A DNA stretch of 64,000 bases. It comes from Siderastrea siderea. Taxonomy: Eukaryota > Cnidaria > Anthozoa > Scleractinia > Rhizangiidae. Positions 12,118 through 22,455 of the stretch are shown one piece after another; positions within the stretch are counted from its first letter, which is position 1, and every line of letters starts with the position of its first letter. A program made the translations under genes and the position numbers. The notes beneath the pieces were generated by a model. That model was not told the origin of the DNA and made no database searches. It was given only the letters and a program-made list of their open reading frames with translations. The stretch spans positions 46,662,078 through 46,726,077 of the forward strand of contig OZ034971.1 in the NCBI GenBank assembly GCA_964030785.1, read 5' to 3'.

Positions 12118-13385
12118 CGTACAACGAGGGCGCGCTGGATATGACAGACGACCCGGCAACAAGGTGCGTAGCGCCAAAATGGTTATAATTATTTGATATC
12201 CAGCAAGCCCGAGTAGAATAATTGTTTTAATTATTAAAAAGGCAATCACTAATTGCTCTAAAATGAAGGAAGAGAAAAAAAGAGAGGGAGAAACTCCGAG
12301 ATAAAAGAGAACAAGAATCGATCGCGATCACATGACTGACCGAAAAAGGCGCCAAAACCTTGCGAAGTGTTGCAGCGTTTTTTTTGCGTAGCTGAATGAA
12401 TCAATGAAACTGTTCCGAAGTGAACGTACAAGCACAAGGTTTGGGGAAAACCTTCCGATTATGGGCTCTGAAATGTGGTACGTGTTTGATTTTTCCTGAA
12501 AAATTGTTGTAATCATCGTTCACTGCGGATTGAAGCTTTACGATCACACCGTTATAGCTGCGGAAGTTCAAATGGACGAGTTTGTAATCACTCCGTTCGC
12601 ACAACGCTGACAACAGAGCCATCACGTGTTCGTTTGATTGAACTGAAGACAGATTTAATATTCTAACTTGAACGATAATTTCTATGCAGCTCACTGAAAC
12701 AAGACTACGGAGGTGATGAACATTAGAATTCACCATCTAACTTTTTTAAACGCAAACCACAAAACGCAGTTGTTCTCAGTTTGGAGCCCGCGGACGGAAA
12801 GGTAAAAGCAACTCTCAAACAACTGTGAAAGCGATTCAACGTATTTTACATGGCATCCGATTTGTATCTGAACATTTGGAGCTACTGGAACACAGAGAGA
12901 GCTACAAAGAGTATAGGTAAACCAGTGTCAATTTTGCGTGGTATAGCCAAAAAATGTCGCCCTTTCTGGCACTGAATTTGTTCAATGCTTGTTGTTCAGA
13001 CTGCTGCGTGATTTTTTTACTGACTCGCCATAAAAGTGTGACAATTTTTATTAAATACTTCTCTCCCATTTTACTGTGCTTTGTTTTGTCTTGTCTCGAT
13101 ATTTCGGAGTCTAAGCTTTCCGTTTAAAACCTGTTGTTTGTGAAATTTTAAGAACAAGTGATTGAGTTGACGATGAAAGAAATTGTAAACACAGGGCCAA
13201 ATGCTTAAAGTTCTATTTCTACAGTTTCTTTTCCTCCTAAGAAATCAAGCAAGCTGAAACAACTTATATTTGTGTCTCAGTGACGTTCAGTTGTAATTTC
13301 TCCTTAATTAAACTTCGGTACAAAGTGATTTTTCTCGCCCCGGGGTTACTGGCGGAGAAAAAAACTTAAGCTCACACTGTCGTTG
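12118..13385. repeat. 1.4-kb non-autonomous repeat, diverged copy 2
   Basis: The same order of blocks as 10,247-11,630 is seen: palindromic head (12,123-12,215), the GGCGCCAAAACCTTGCGAAG block near 12,350, the region holding the small minus-strand ORF, then the shared 3' part with TGACTCGCCAT. It is clearly older or more mutated than copy 1 relative to any common source. Confidence 0.6.
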
Positions 13386-14590
13386 AAACCCTTGCCACGT
13401 TCACTGCGCAATGTATCCCTTCTAGGTTCGTAAATTGCCCAGGTTCGTAAATTGCATGCAGTTTCACTTCAGCTTTCTCCTTCTCATCGACGGAAGTAGT
13501 TCTTTTTCTTGGTGTTTTCCAGTTCCCTGTTTTGTCGACGATTGAGCACCGCGAGAGCATTTGATTGAAAATAAAACGCGCTCTTCGCTATTTTTTGTCT
13601 TCATTTGGGTCCTTTTCGGCAATTTCGGTAAAGGCGGACATTACTTCAGAACACATACGCTGAGAAACCTCGGCAAACGTTTTCTTTCCCGATTCGGTAG
13701 TTTGAATTTATGTTACTATTTTCTTTTGCAGTGGAAAAAGTGAAAATAATCTATCAGTGTGTAACTTTTCTTCACACCGTGCGTGGACATTCATTTAACA
13801 GTCTTTACGGCTGCCCTTCAATCTCTATTCGTTCTCAGGGGAAATATATTTTCGGGATTTCTTTTCCTTTTTCCTGCCTGATTCGCCTTCAACTGTTTTT
13901 TCGTAGTTCGAGGCCTTTTTTGCCCGCAAAACGTTTCATCCGTCTAACGGGGAAATCCTCGTCCGACATGTCCGACGCATCCTCGACAGAGGATTTGTGT
14001 AAAATATGCTCACTGCCATCGCCAGAATCACTTGTATAATCCTCGTATTCAGAGTCACTATCCAGAAAGTTCTCCCCAAGGGCTTGCCTCATATTTGGGA
14101 GTGACACCGATGACAGAAACTGAATTTTTTCATCTCCAAAGAAGGTAATCTCCGACGCCATTTTGTTTGTTTTTCTTTGCGCGGAGTCCTCGCAGCATAC
14201 ACGCGCGCGTGTCGCGCGCGATGGCGCAATTTTTTCTAAAAATAGCACATTTGTCTTTTTCGATGGGGCCAAGCCAGGGGGGGAAAGCAGACTTCGCCAA
14301 TTTTGATCCACCGAAAATTGACGTCACGTCCGGTAGGAAAAATCTCCGAGCTGCTCGCTCAGCGAGTTGCAAGATGGACGTTCGGGTGTTTATGGTTTTT
14401 CCTTTCTTGTGACCACCACTGACACGCAATTACTTATCTTGAATACCAGAGATGTAACAAAGTTACTGGATCATCTATTTTAGCCGATATATTGGCAAAA
14501 CAGAAATGTTTAGTACAGTTGTGATGGCATTTTCCAGGCAGCTTCGCGTAATGTCATGGCGAGTATGTCGCAATTTTCAGAACAGGTGCG
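13386..14590 (-). other. Spacer with acidic ORF of unknown function
   Basis: On the minus strand an ATG at 14,161 in good context (AAAATGG) opens 90 codons ending at 13,889. The product is acid-rich (a run DSDSEYED, then DSGDGSEH and MSDEDF) followed by a basic patch RRMKRF. Such acidic heads are seen in piggyBac-type transposases, but no transposase core follows. It could be a solitary first exon. Upstream (14,160-14,420) lies dispersed repeat sequence. Function unknown. Confidence 0.3.
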
Positions 14591-14597
14591 GATCAAA

Positions 14598-15005
14598 CTT
14601 TTGCTTCTCGTGACTCCTGATTCAGGGAAATCAACAATTTAAATAGCCTATGATGCGTGAAATATAATGAAGAAAACGTCAGCAGCAACAGTTTAGATTG
14701 TTAACATGGGGAAGGTGATTAACACTCAACGTAAAGTGTTGGAAGTGCTTCTCTATCGAAACCACACAGTCTGCACATGATACCTGATATCGTCTCTAAC
14801 GAAGCCGCTCAAACTTTTGTCTCTCGTGACCTATGATTCAAAGGAATCGTCAATTAAAATAGCCTATCCCAAGTATAATACAATGAAGAAAACGTCGGTA
14901 GTCACAGTGTGTTATTGTGTTAAGACTGGGAAGGTAATTAACACTCGATGAAAAGTGCTGGAAGCAGTATCTAAACCAACCGCATACATGTTTAGAGGCA
15001 CTAGT
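14598..15005 (+). repeat. Diverged tandem duplication, period about 215 bases
   Basis: CTTTTGCTTCTCGTGACTCC at 14,598 and CTTTTGTCTCTCGTGACCTA at 14,813 begin two units that continue in parallel through AATAGCCTAT, AATGAAGAAAACGTC and TTAACACTC. The units are clearly diverged and non-coding. Confidence 0.65.
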
Positions 15006-15270
15006 ACTCCTGATGTGGAAGACAACTGTGTACTCAAGGTGAGTAGTCTTGTGTAGTTTTCGAAGTTTCCGTTTTATGATGATGGATAGAGACAATTTGT
15101 TTTTCTATGGGAATATATTTTTTTGTGTTTCGATGTTTAAAAGAAGTCTGAATAAAGAGAACTGCATAATTCACGATCAATTTTATCTGATTGAGCGATT
15201 CCTAGGTAAGGGGGTGGGGGGGGGTGGATAAGTGAAGGTGAGACGAAGAAACCAGCGTTGTAATAACATA

Positions 15271-15447
15271 CAGTAGAATCCTGATTTCTCAATTTCTCGG
15301 TTTCTGAAAACTCCCGATAATTCGAACCAAAACTGGCTTCCCTTCCCCAGTCAAACACTTTAGTTTCACCCCCAATTTTTCGAACACCCCGATAATTCGA
15401 ACCAATTTCCTTTTCCCCAGGAGGTTCAGAAAATCGGGATTGCACTG
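15271..15447. mobile_element. Tigger/pogo-like MITE, 177 bp
   Basis: TA dinucleotides flank the copy (15,269-15,270 and 15,448-15,449). The termini are inverted repeats of the form CAGTAGAATCCTGATT on the left and CAGTGCAATCCCGATT on the right strand. Inner direct motifs CCCGATAATTCGAACCAA occur twice. This is the signature of Tc1/mariner pogo-group non-autonomous elements. No ORF of its own. Confidence 0.85.
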
Positions 15448-15683
15448 TATGTTCAAGATTGGGATTAACCAATACAAATTGTCGGGATAATTGTGGGATT
15501 ATCTAGCTATCTTGCCCTTTTAATATATCCTCTTTGTATTTCTACATTAGAAAAGGAAATAATCCTTTATTGATCAGGCTTGTTTGGAATTTTAATTTCA
15601 GTGTTACATTGCTTGTAATGTTGATGTTTTTGTAATGAAATACAAAGGCATCAACAGGTTGGTCACTTTTCTACAAATTATAC

Positions 15684-17180
15684 CGCACCATTCAAAAGTA
15701 AGTTGACACTCGATACTTGATCCTCACGTGAATCAAGTATCAAGAATCGAGACTCGATAATTGAATTTTGATTCATAATACTCGATTGCTGCACAAATCA
15801 CCAAACCGGACAGCCTTTGTTTAGTTTCGAGTATTTGCCTCGTTTCTCAAGAAAACAACAAAACAAACAAGAGGGTGGTAAAGGAGGGGTCTAGATCACG
15901 TTTCACGAAAAATAAAATGGCCATTTCACGTTTCACGGGAAATAGAATGGCCATTTCACGATTAAAAGAATTCCTTACTTTTTGATGAATTACATCCAAA
16001 GTACAGCTTTGTTTGTTGTCCTCACTGACTGTCCACTCAAGGCAACTTTTTTAAAAGCCTAACTTGTGAGCAGCACTGTGCGAACTTAAATTGTAAAACC
16101 TCTTTAAATATTCTCCTACACTGTAGGGGAACTTCCTCAGCGAATTTTACAACAATTACAATGGCTTGTATTTGTACACAACGTAGCCACTAGAACTATT
16201 TTATGTATAACGTGAGCTGTAAAACTAATTTGCGGATTTATGTCTGGGATTGAAATAAGCTCGTTTTTTGCAAAGCATGACTAAGGTGTAGCATATGTGT
16301 GACATTTAATTTGATCAACTCCATACGCGTGGCATATTTATTTTGGGGGGCCACAGATTTAAATCTGTGCCCTCCCCCCCAAAAAAAAAATTCTTAAAAA
16401 AAATGGGGTTTCTGACAATCTTCTGTTCCGCCACACGCTGTTTTCCAGCAAAATCCAAGAAGTCTTTCTTAAATGTTTACAGGTTTTTTGTGCACTTTGC
16501 ACGACAACAGGACTTTAGACTTTTCTTTCTGCACCAAGGTTTTCTTGTTAGCGTGTACTTTATATAAACTAAACAAAACTATGATCTGAGGTAGAACCTT
16601 GCGACCGTCCAGACACCCTTCCGCAATGATCCCCAAGAAAACAGAGAGAAAGGGTGGAATGAGTAGAGTGACTTGGTGTCCAGCACGATCGGCACTGGTC
16701 CACACGTAGTTTTGGTTTAGTCTTGTAGTCTCTTTACCACACGTAGTCTTGTTTTTTAAAACACTTACTAGAGAATTTTTTGCATGAAAAAGAGAATCAT
16801 GGTTTACAGTCACATTTCAGGATAAAAATAAGCAGTCATTTGGCAATTCTCATGAAAAAACGGTGATTCGCGGTTCACGGCTCTGTAACCAAATCACGTT
16901 TCACGAGGAAAAAATTTGCCATTTCACAATTCACAGGAAATAAAAAGGACCTTTCATGGATCACGAAAAAACCCTTTACCACCCTCAAACAAGACAAACA
17001 AAACCAAAACCAAATTCTTTCCCTGCATTAGAAACAGAACTTTGAACAGAATATTCTATACTCAGTATAGAATATTCGATACAGTATATTCGATACTCAG
17101 TTCTTGCAGGAATCGAGTATTGAGTAGCGAGTCAAGAATTGAGAGTCACAACAAACTGTCAACTTACTTTTGAATGGTAC
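15684..17180. mobile_element. 1.5-kb inverted-repeat element with nested insertion
   Basis: The ends share ACCATTCAAAAGTAAGTTGACA as inverted termini (left near 15,687, right near 17,178). A 5-base flank TATAC is present at 15,679-15,683 and 17,181-17,185 and may be the target duplication. Subterminal sequence is rich in short palindromes around GAATATTC and ACTCGATAC. No transposase is encoded. The middle is occupied by the element at 15,872-16,985. Confidence 0.65.
15872..16985. mobile_element. hAT-like non-autonomous element with 8-bp target duplication
   Basis: CAAACAAG stands directly on both sides (15,864-15,871 and 16,986-16,993). The termini AGGGTGGTAAAG are inverted at each end. Subterminal repeats of the motif TTTCACG are scattered near both ends, as in hAT elements where the transposase binds such motifs. 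Length 1,114 bp, no transposase ORF. It is nested in the 15,684-17,180 element. Confidence 0.8.
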
Positions 17181-17975
17181 TATACAAATATGTCTTTATT
17201 GGTTATTGGTTACTACATTTGTACATGTACTTTCAACTGCAAGGATAGACAGCGGTATTTGTCATCCACATGTGATCTACATGGACAATTGTAGCTGGTC
17301 ATTCAAGTATAAAGCATTATATGTGCACCCTAGCTGTCATGAATTTCACATTCTTTGGTGTCAACTTTGTTATGTGACATTCTGTCCTAAAGGTCTTGTT
17401 ACACTAGGACATAAATATTGTCTTTCAACTATTGGTAGTGCCAATTTGTGCAACTCAAGTTGGAAGAAAAATTGCTCAGTGTTACATTTCTTTTAATGTG
17501 TAAAATTCACAGTGATGTACATGTGAGTGGTGAATACTCTAGAATTCTTCAGTTATTAAAATAACTAATTATTTTTTACAGATAACAACTTGTGCGAGAT
17601 CTGCATTTAAGACCTATCCATTTTTGCTCTTTAAAAAAATGATTATTTTAATGACTTTTTGCACCTGAGGCTACACATTGTGTGCACTTTGCCTTCTGTA
17701 GGTATTTGATTTTGTTACAACACAGTGACTTCTACCAAGTCTCTTCATGTAGAAAACATACCAACCTTTAACTTTAGGTAAATCTATTGCATTCATGTAA
17801 TTAGTATTAATTAATCTTTAGCTTATTAATTTTACGTATGGTACATACACATTCAGATTTGTGAATATAAATGTATAACAAAAATAAAATTGAGTAGCCA
17901 AAACTAAGCCCAAGTATGTAACTATTTTAATGTCAGGTAGATATTTGTCATGTTCTATCACAGACATTTACTTAA

Positions 17976-18185
17976 CCCTTTCACCCCTAGTAGTGGCCAA
18001 AATTTAAAATTCAAGAAAATGCTAAATTTAATTTTTTTTTTCAAATCCCCCCAAACAAACAGTACCCTGCGAAAGTACTGCCAAAGAGATTTCATTTGAA
18101 TGGTCACACCATAGGATTTCATCCACAGACTCAAAAGCTAGCACTACATCACATGTCTCCATAATTGACTCCGGGAGTAAAGGGG
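17976..18185. mobile_element. piggyBac-like MITE, copy 1
   Basis: Flanked by TTAA at 17,972-17,975 and 18,186-18,189. It begins CCCTTTCACCCC and ends GGGAGTAAAGGGG, imperfect inverted termini with the CCC start typical of piggyBac-mobilised MITEs. 210 bp, no ORF. Confidence 0.8.
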
Positions 18186-18387
18186 TTAATAAAATCTATT
18201 GCATTCATGTAATTAGTATTAATTAATCTTTAGCTTATTAATTTTATGTATGGTACGTACACATTCAGATTTGTGAATATAAATGTATAACAAAAATAAA
18301 ATTGAGTAGCCAAAACTAAGCCCAAGTATGTAACTATTTTAATGTCAGGTAGATATTTGTCATGTTCTATCACAGACATTTACTTAA

Positions 18388-18596
18388 CCCTTTCACCCCT
18401 AGTAGTGGCCAAAATTTAAAATTCAAGAAAATGCTAAATTTAATTTTTTTTTCAAATCCCCCCAAACAAACAGTACCCTGCGAAAGTACTGCCAAAGAGA
18501 TTTCATTTGAATGGTCACACCATAGGATTTCATCCACAGACTCAAAAGTTAGCACTACATCACATGTCTCCATAATTGACTCCGGGAGTAAAGGGG
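18388..18596. mobile_element. piggyBac-like MITE, copy 2 (co-duplicated)
   Basis: Near-identical to the copy at 17,976-18,185, in the same position of the tandem unit, with TTAA at 18,384-18,387 and 18,597-18,600. It arose by duplication of the whole unit, not by a second insertion. Confidence 0.8.
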
Positions 18597-19667
18597 TTAA
18601 TAAAATCTATTGCATTCATGTAATTTGTATCAAATCTTTAGCTTATTTGCATACAGTCACATAGTTGCATGTTCAGATTCATGAATAAAAATATAACAAA
18701 AATAAAATTGAGTAAGCCCAAGTATGTAACTATGTTAATATCATATAGATTATCATGTACTATCACATACATTTACATGTATTTGCTAAATGATTAATAA
18801 TAATGTAGATATAATATAATATCTAGCAGTTCTTGTAATGAATAGGAAATGAGCAATATTTGTTTTTTAACTGTTTCATTTTTGATCTAGATGGCTGTGA
18901 AGACTCCTAAAGTTGCTTTCAACACATAGTTTGGGACTATTATTGTGAGATTCCTGAGCCTGCAAAGGTTTGTTGCTGAGATGAGTACTTTGGCTGCAGA
19001 CAGAATTTTTCACTTTGATTACTTTTGATTAATTTGCTGGACACAAAGATTTATTGCATTCCTTTCAATAAAGTGGCTGGGTCTGTCATGTAAGGAGGCA
19101 TGACCTGCAGCATACAACGGAGGAAGAGATGTTGGTTTCTGAGCCCAGGTCTACGTAATTCTTTTGCACTGTGTTTGTTAACATTGTTAGCCATCAAATA
19201 AATGTAAAGAAGATCCTCGCAGTTATTAACGCAACTTATGCAGTTGCGAAAAGAAAGCCTGAAAAAATCAGGCTTTTATGTAGCAGTTTGATTATGAAAT
19301 TACTAAGCTGTTACTAGTAGTGTGCACAATTAAGTAATCAAAATGTATAAAAATAATTAATAGGACAATAATAATAAAGTGTTATTGTTTGTCTTACGAT
19401 GTGGTCACTTGTGATGTAGATCAATTATATATTGAGAATTTAATAATATAGAAAAAAGAAAAGAAAACAGATAAAGGGAAGTCTAGGCGGTCAACAGCGA
19501 CAAAGTACCACATACAGTATTATTTCAGATTCTGTGTTGTGAACAGTCTCTCTAAAAAACAAAGAGTGTCAATGGGGTCCCACTCGTTAGAAACGCCGTC
19601 TTTGCGATGTTTTGTTGAAAGGAGTCTTTTTCTACAACATAGGCTATTTTAATAAAGAATTACTCAC

Positions 19668-19732
19668 CTTGAAGTCATCATTTTGACTGGTTTTCCGAAT
19701 CCTGTCAAATTCGAGGGAGAGAAAGCCGCCAT
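19668..19732 (-). CDS. Possible first coding exon of a host gene
   Basis: On the minus strand an ATG in strong context (AAAATGG, ATG at 19,732) opens 21 codons beginning MAAFSPSN and then meets a good splice donor AAG|GTGAGT at 19,668/19,667. No following exon could be linked to it. It may be the start of a host gene running leftwards, or chance. Function unknown. Confidence 0.3.
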
Positions 19733-20317
19733 TTTTCATACAAAAGAACGCTCGAAAACAACGCAGTTTATAAACCTTTATTTAGAATAATCTCTTCACT
19801 AACCAAATGGAAGGAAAGAGTACATATTTCATTTCATTGCCACGAAAAAGTAGCAGGAAAATTTATCGCTGATGAAAAAATATGGCCATTTTACTCACCA
19901 ACTGAACGAAACTGTCGCCGTCAATTTTGATTTCCCCGCCCGTGGGAGAAAAAGGCTGTTTTTGGACCGGATGTGACGTCAATTTTCGGTGGATCATCCG
20001 ACAACAAAAAAAGTCCCAGACGCAGTCAAATGTTCTCCCCCGCCCCTGGGCCAAGCCACTACTGAAAATGGTATTTAGTTACGGTCTCCATCCCCAATTA
20101 TGGCTCGTGGTGCCAAACTGTTTCCGTCGGTTGTGTATTTGGTATGCTCAAACTCTGATAATTTGAACTACAAAACCAAATTACTTTTTCCAATTCGCGT
20201 GGCTATTCAAAACAAATATCGAAAACTCCCTCATACTTTACTTCTGTTTTTATGCTAATTAACTGGATGACTTAACTGAACCCCTTTAATTGCTCATTTA
20301 CGTTGTTTTCATTTCAG

Positions 20318-20620
20318 CCCTAAAAGAGGATGAACCTTCGGATTGGGAGTTGGAGACGCTGTCAGAGATGCTTGGGGATTCTTGGGAGAAGCTTGCGAGG
20401 CGTCTGAATTTTCATCAAGGAGAGATAACTGGATTCCACAAGGATAATGAAGAATACTCTAAAAAGGCACTAAAAATGTTGCTTCGGTGGAAACAAAAAG
20501 GAGGAGCTGGTGCAACATACTGGGTCTTATACCAAGCTCTGTGTGACAAACCTGTTGAGCGAAGAGACTTAGCAGAAAGGTTCTGTTGCAAGGAAGGTTT
20601 ACAAGCTCCTAAGCTTCCAG
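20318..20620 (+). CDS. Death-domain exon of a host gene
   Basis: An open stretch of 101 codons lies between an acceptor (TTTCATTTCAG, ending 20,317) and a donor (CCAG|GTAAAC at 20,620/20,621). It encodes a Death-domain-like six-helix pattern: ELETLSEMLGDSWEKLARRL, GEITGFHKDN, KKALKMLLRWKQ, and ATYWVLYQALCD. Death domains mediate homotypic protein contacts in apoptosis and innate signalling. Introns on both sides are in phase 1. The rest of the gene is not in sight except possibly the exon at 51,063-51,134. Start and full length are unknown. Confidence 0.75.
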
Positions 20621-20639
20621 GTAAACTTATTTGAAAAAT

Positions 20640-21424
20640 ATATGAATTTGTTCTAAGAAACATACTTCATCAAAACAAGCACACAAAAGTAAAGGACTAT
20701 CTTCTTCTTACAAACGAAGTGGAAAAAAACTGGAAAAAAAAAGACTGAAAAAAGACAAAATAGTCAAAATACACTCCACAGTAGACGGGTGCTATGGAAA
20801 CGTCAATCATCATAGGCACGGCATTGACACAGGAAATTTTTCTCATAAATTTTAGGAAAAGTCAAAGAGTCGGTGATTATTCGTCTAGCCGTTTAAAAGT
20901 TATAATTCGTGAAAGTCAGCGCGGGCACAATGTGCCCCCCCCCCAGGCTAAAGGGTTAAAATGAACACTCGACAAACCCTACTGTACTTAGGACTACTTT
21001 CAGGTACTCTGAGATAAAGCTGCATTCTGGCATCATATCTTATTTCCTATTTATACTTTTATAGAATGAAAGCTATTTTGAAAACGGTGTCTATACGTGT
21101 ATAGGCGGGAGGGATAACCAAATTTAAAATCCGAGATGATACAACGATCATTAAATCTCGTGCTGGACATCTTTTTAAACTTCGGTGTAAGGATGTAAGG
21201 ATCGTAATTTTGTGTTTCATGCATACATTTGCATGCCATAGAAAGTAAAGAAATGATTATTAAAAACTACCGTGCAGCGTTGTACACATTTTTCTTCGGA
21301 AGGAAAATAATGAAATTCTGCCCCAATCTTTGGATTTGAGTTGTGGCCTCTCATGAAATTTCAGTCTCAGCACTGTTAAAGTTCCAATATCTATTCTTTG
21401 ACGTTTCGGTGAGCTAGTGACAAA
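20640..21424. other. Non-coding spacer, nothing recognised
   Basis: Presumed intron sequence after the Death-domain exon. Only a short C-run near 20,936-20,945 stands out. No ORF or repeat family recognised. Confidence 0.5.
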
Positions 21425-21428
21425 TTAA

Positions 21429-22415
21429 GAGAGACTGCGGCTAAGAAACGACCAATCGCTTCTGGCCCAAAAATCAATTTGGCTGATTTTTATACCACAA
21501 GTAAAGTTTATTCAACTGTATTTAAAAACGTATTTCTTTTGGTTTGAATTCGCTCCTTTCAAGAAATATCGAGCTGCGAAGTTTGGTCGTCTGCTAGGCG
21601 TCCAAATCGAGCCACAAAATGGCGTTTCTCTAAGTCGCCCAAAAATTATTCTCGCAACGTAAACTGATCGAAAACTCACATTAAAATAGAATATAAGTCT
21701 TATTTATACATCCCAGCAAGACAATCTTCGAATTGTCTTAAAAAGAGGATGCAGAAAAAAAAATTTAATGTACCATACCATATAAGCTATCGTTTGAGGG
21801 ATGATTTTGAAAGAATTATTTGTCAAAAGTTCAACAACTTCTAAAGGAGTAAAACCCCTAAATGAAGAACTATAAGGATGGAGTTCATAACTGCAGCAAA
21901 ACATTTTGTGGACCTAATATATTGGTGTTGCTACTGTATTTGCCGTTATTTCGTGACTAGAGCGAACCGCCTCTGTGTTGTTCACAACATCGTAAATACC
22001 AGGTTGTAAGCGTCTTCATCTCTCACCAACCATCCTGAATATTGAAATAGGGAATTAAGAGAGCATACAAGGCAAATGGTTCAAAAAGTAAAGCAATTTT
22101 CTCCTTTACCGTGAACTTAAGGCATTCAAATCGTTTGCAATGTGGTCGCGTGACTGACTTCGGATTTCCAGCTGAAGAAGGAATCTAAATGTTTCGAATC
22201 AAAAAAGACAAAATAAGGAGTGAAACCAACTCTGCCACGTGAGACACGTATGCAAATACAGTAATCTTGAATCTTCTGCAAACAAAGAAGCGAATCCAAG
22301 TTCAATTTAGCTCAAATTGTTGGCCACAGGCTTTGAGTGTATGTTGCATTTCGTTATATTTCGTTACAATCGCCGCGCTTTCAAGAGGTCTGGTCAGCGG
22401 TGTCTTTAGATTGCA
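21429..22415 (+). repeat. Left terminal inverted repeat of the TTAA transposon
   Basis: Pairs inverted with 27,350-28,378. Shared blocks in order from the outside are the ACTGCGGCTAAGAAACGACC head, the GGTTTGAATTCGCTCC block, a stretch with small shadow ORFs (21,704-21,904, matched at 27,903-28,094), and the inner end near TGGTCAGCGG. Divergence between arms suggests the insertion is not recent. Confidence 0.85.
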
Positions 22416-22455
22416 ATAACATCTGAATGTAGGTCTGGATTGTAATCTATCAACC

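Larger units (their letters stand above)
17781..18790 (+). repeat. Tandem repeat of about 410 bases, two full copies and one partial
   Basis: Unit starts reading ATCTATTGCATTCATGTAAT occur near 17,783, 18,194 and 18,605. Units 1 and 2 are almost identical and each carries the same MITE. The third, more diverged unit (18,601-18,790) lacks it. The order of events is therefore an old duplication, MITE insertion, then a recent duplication of the MITE-bearing unit. Confidence 0.85.

Noticed and set aside
10577..12736. Paired small ORFs (10,577-10,840 and 12,401-12,736) as a gene family
   Set aside because: They fall in two copies of one non-coding repeat, differ in start and length and have no recognisable domain; coding retention is not convincing.
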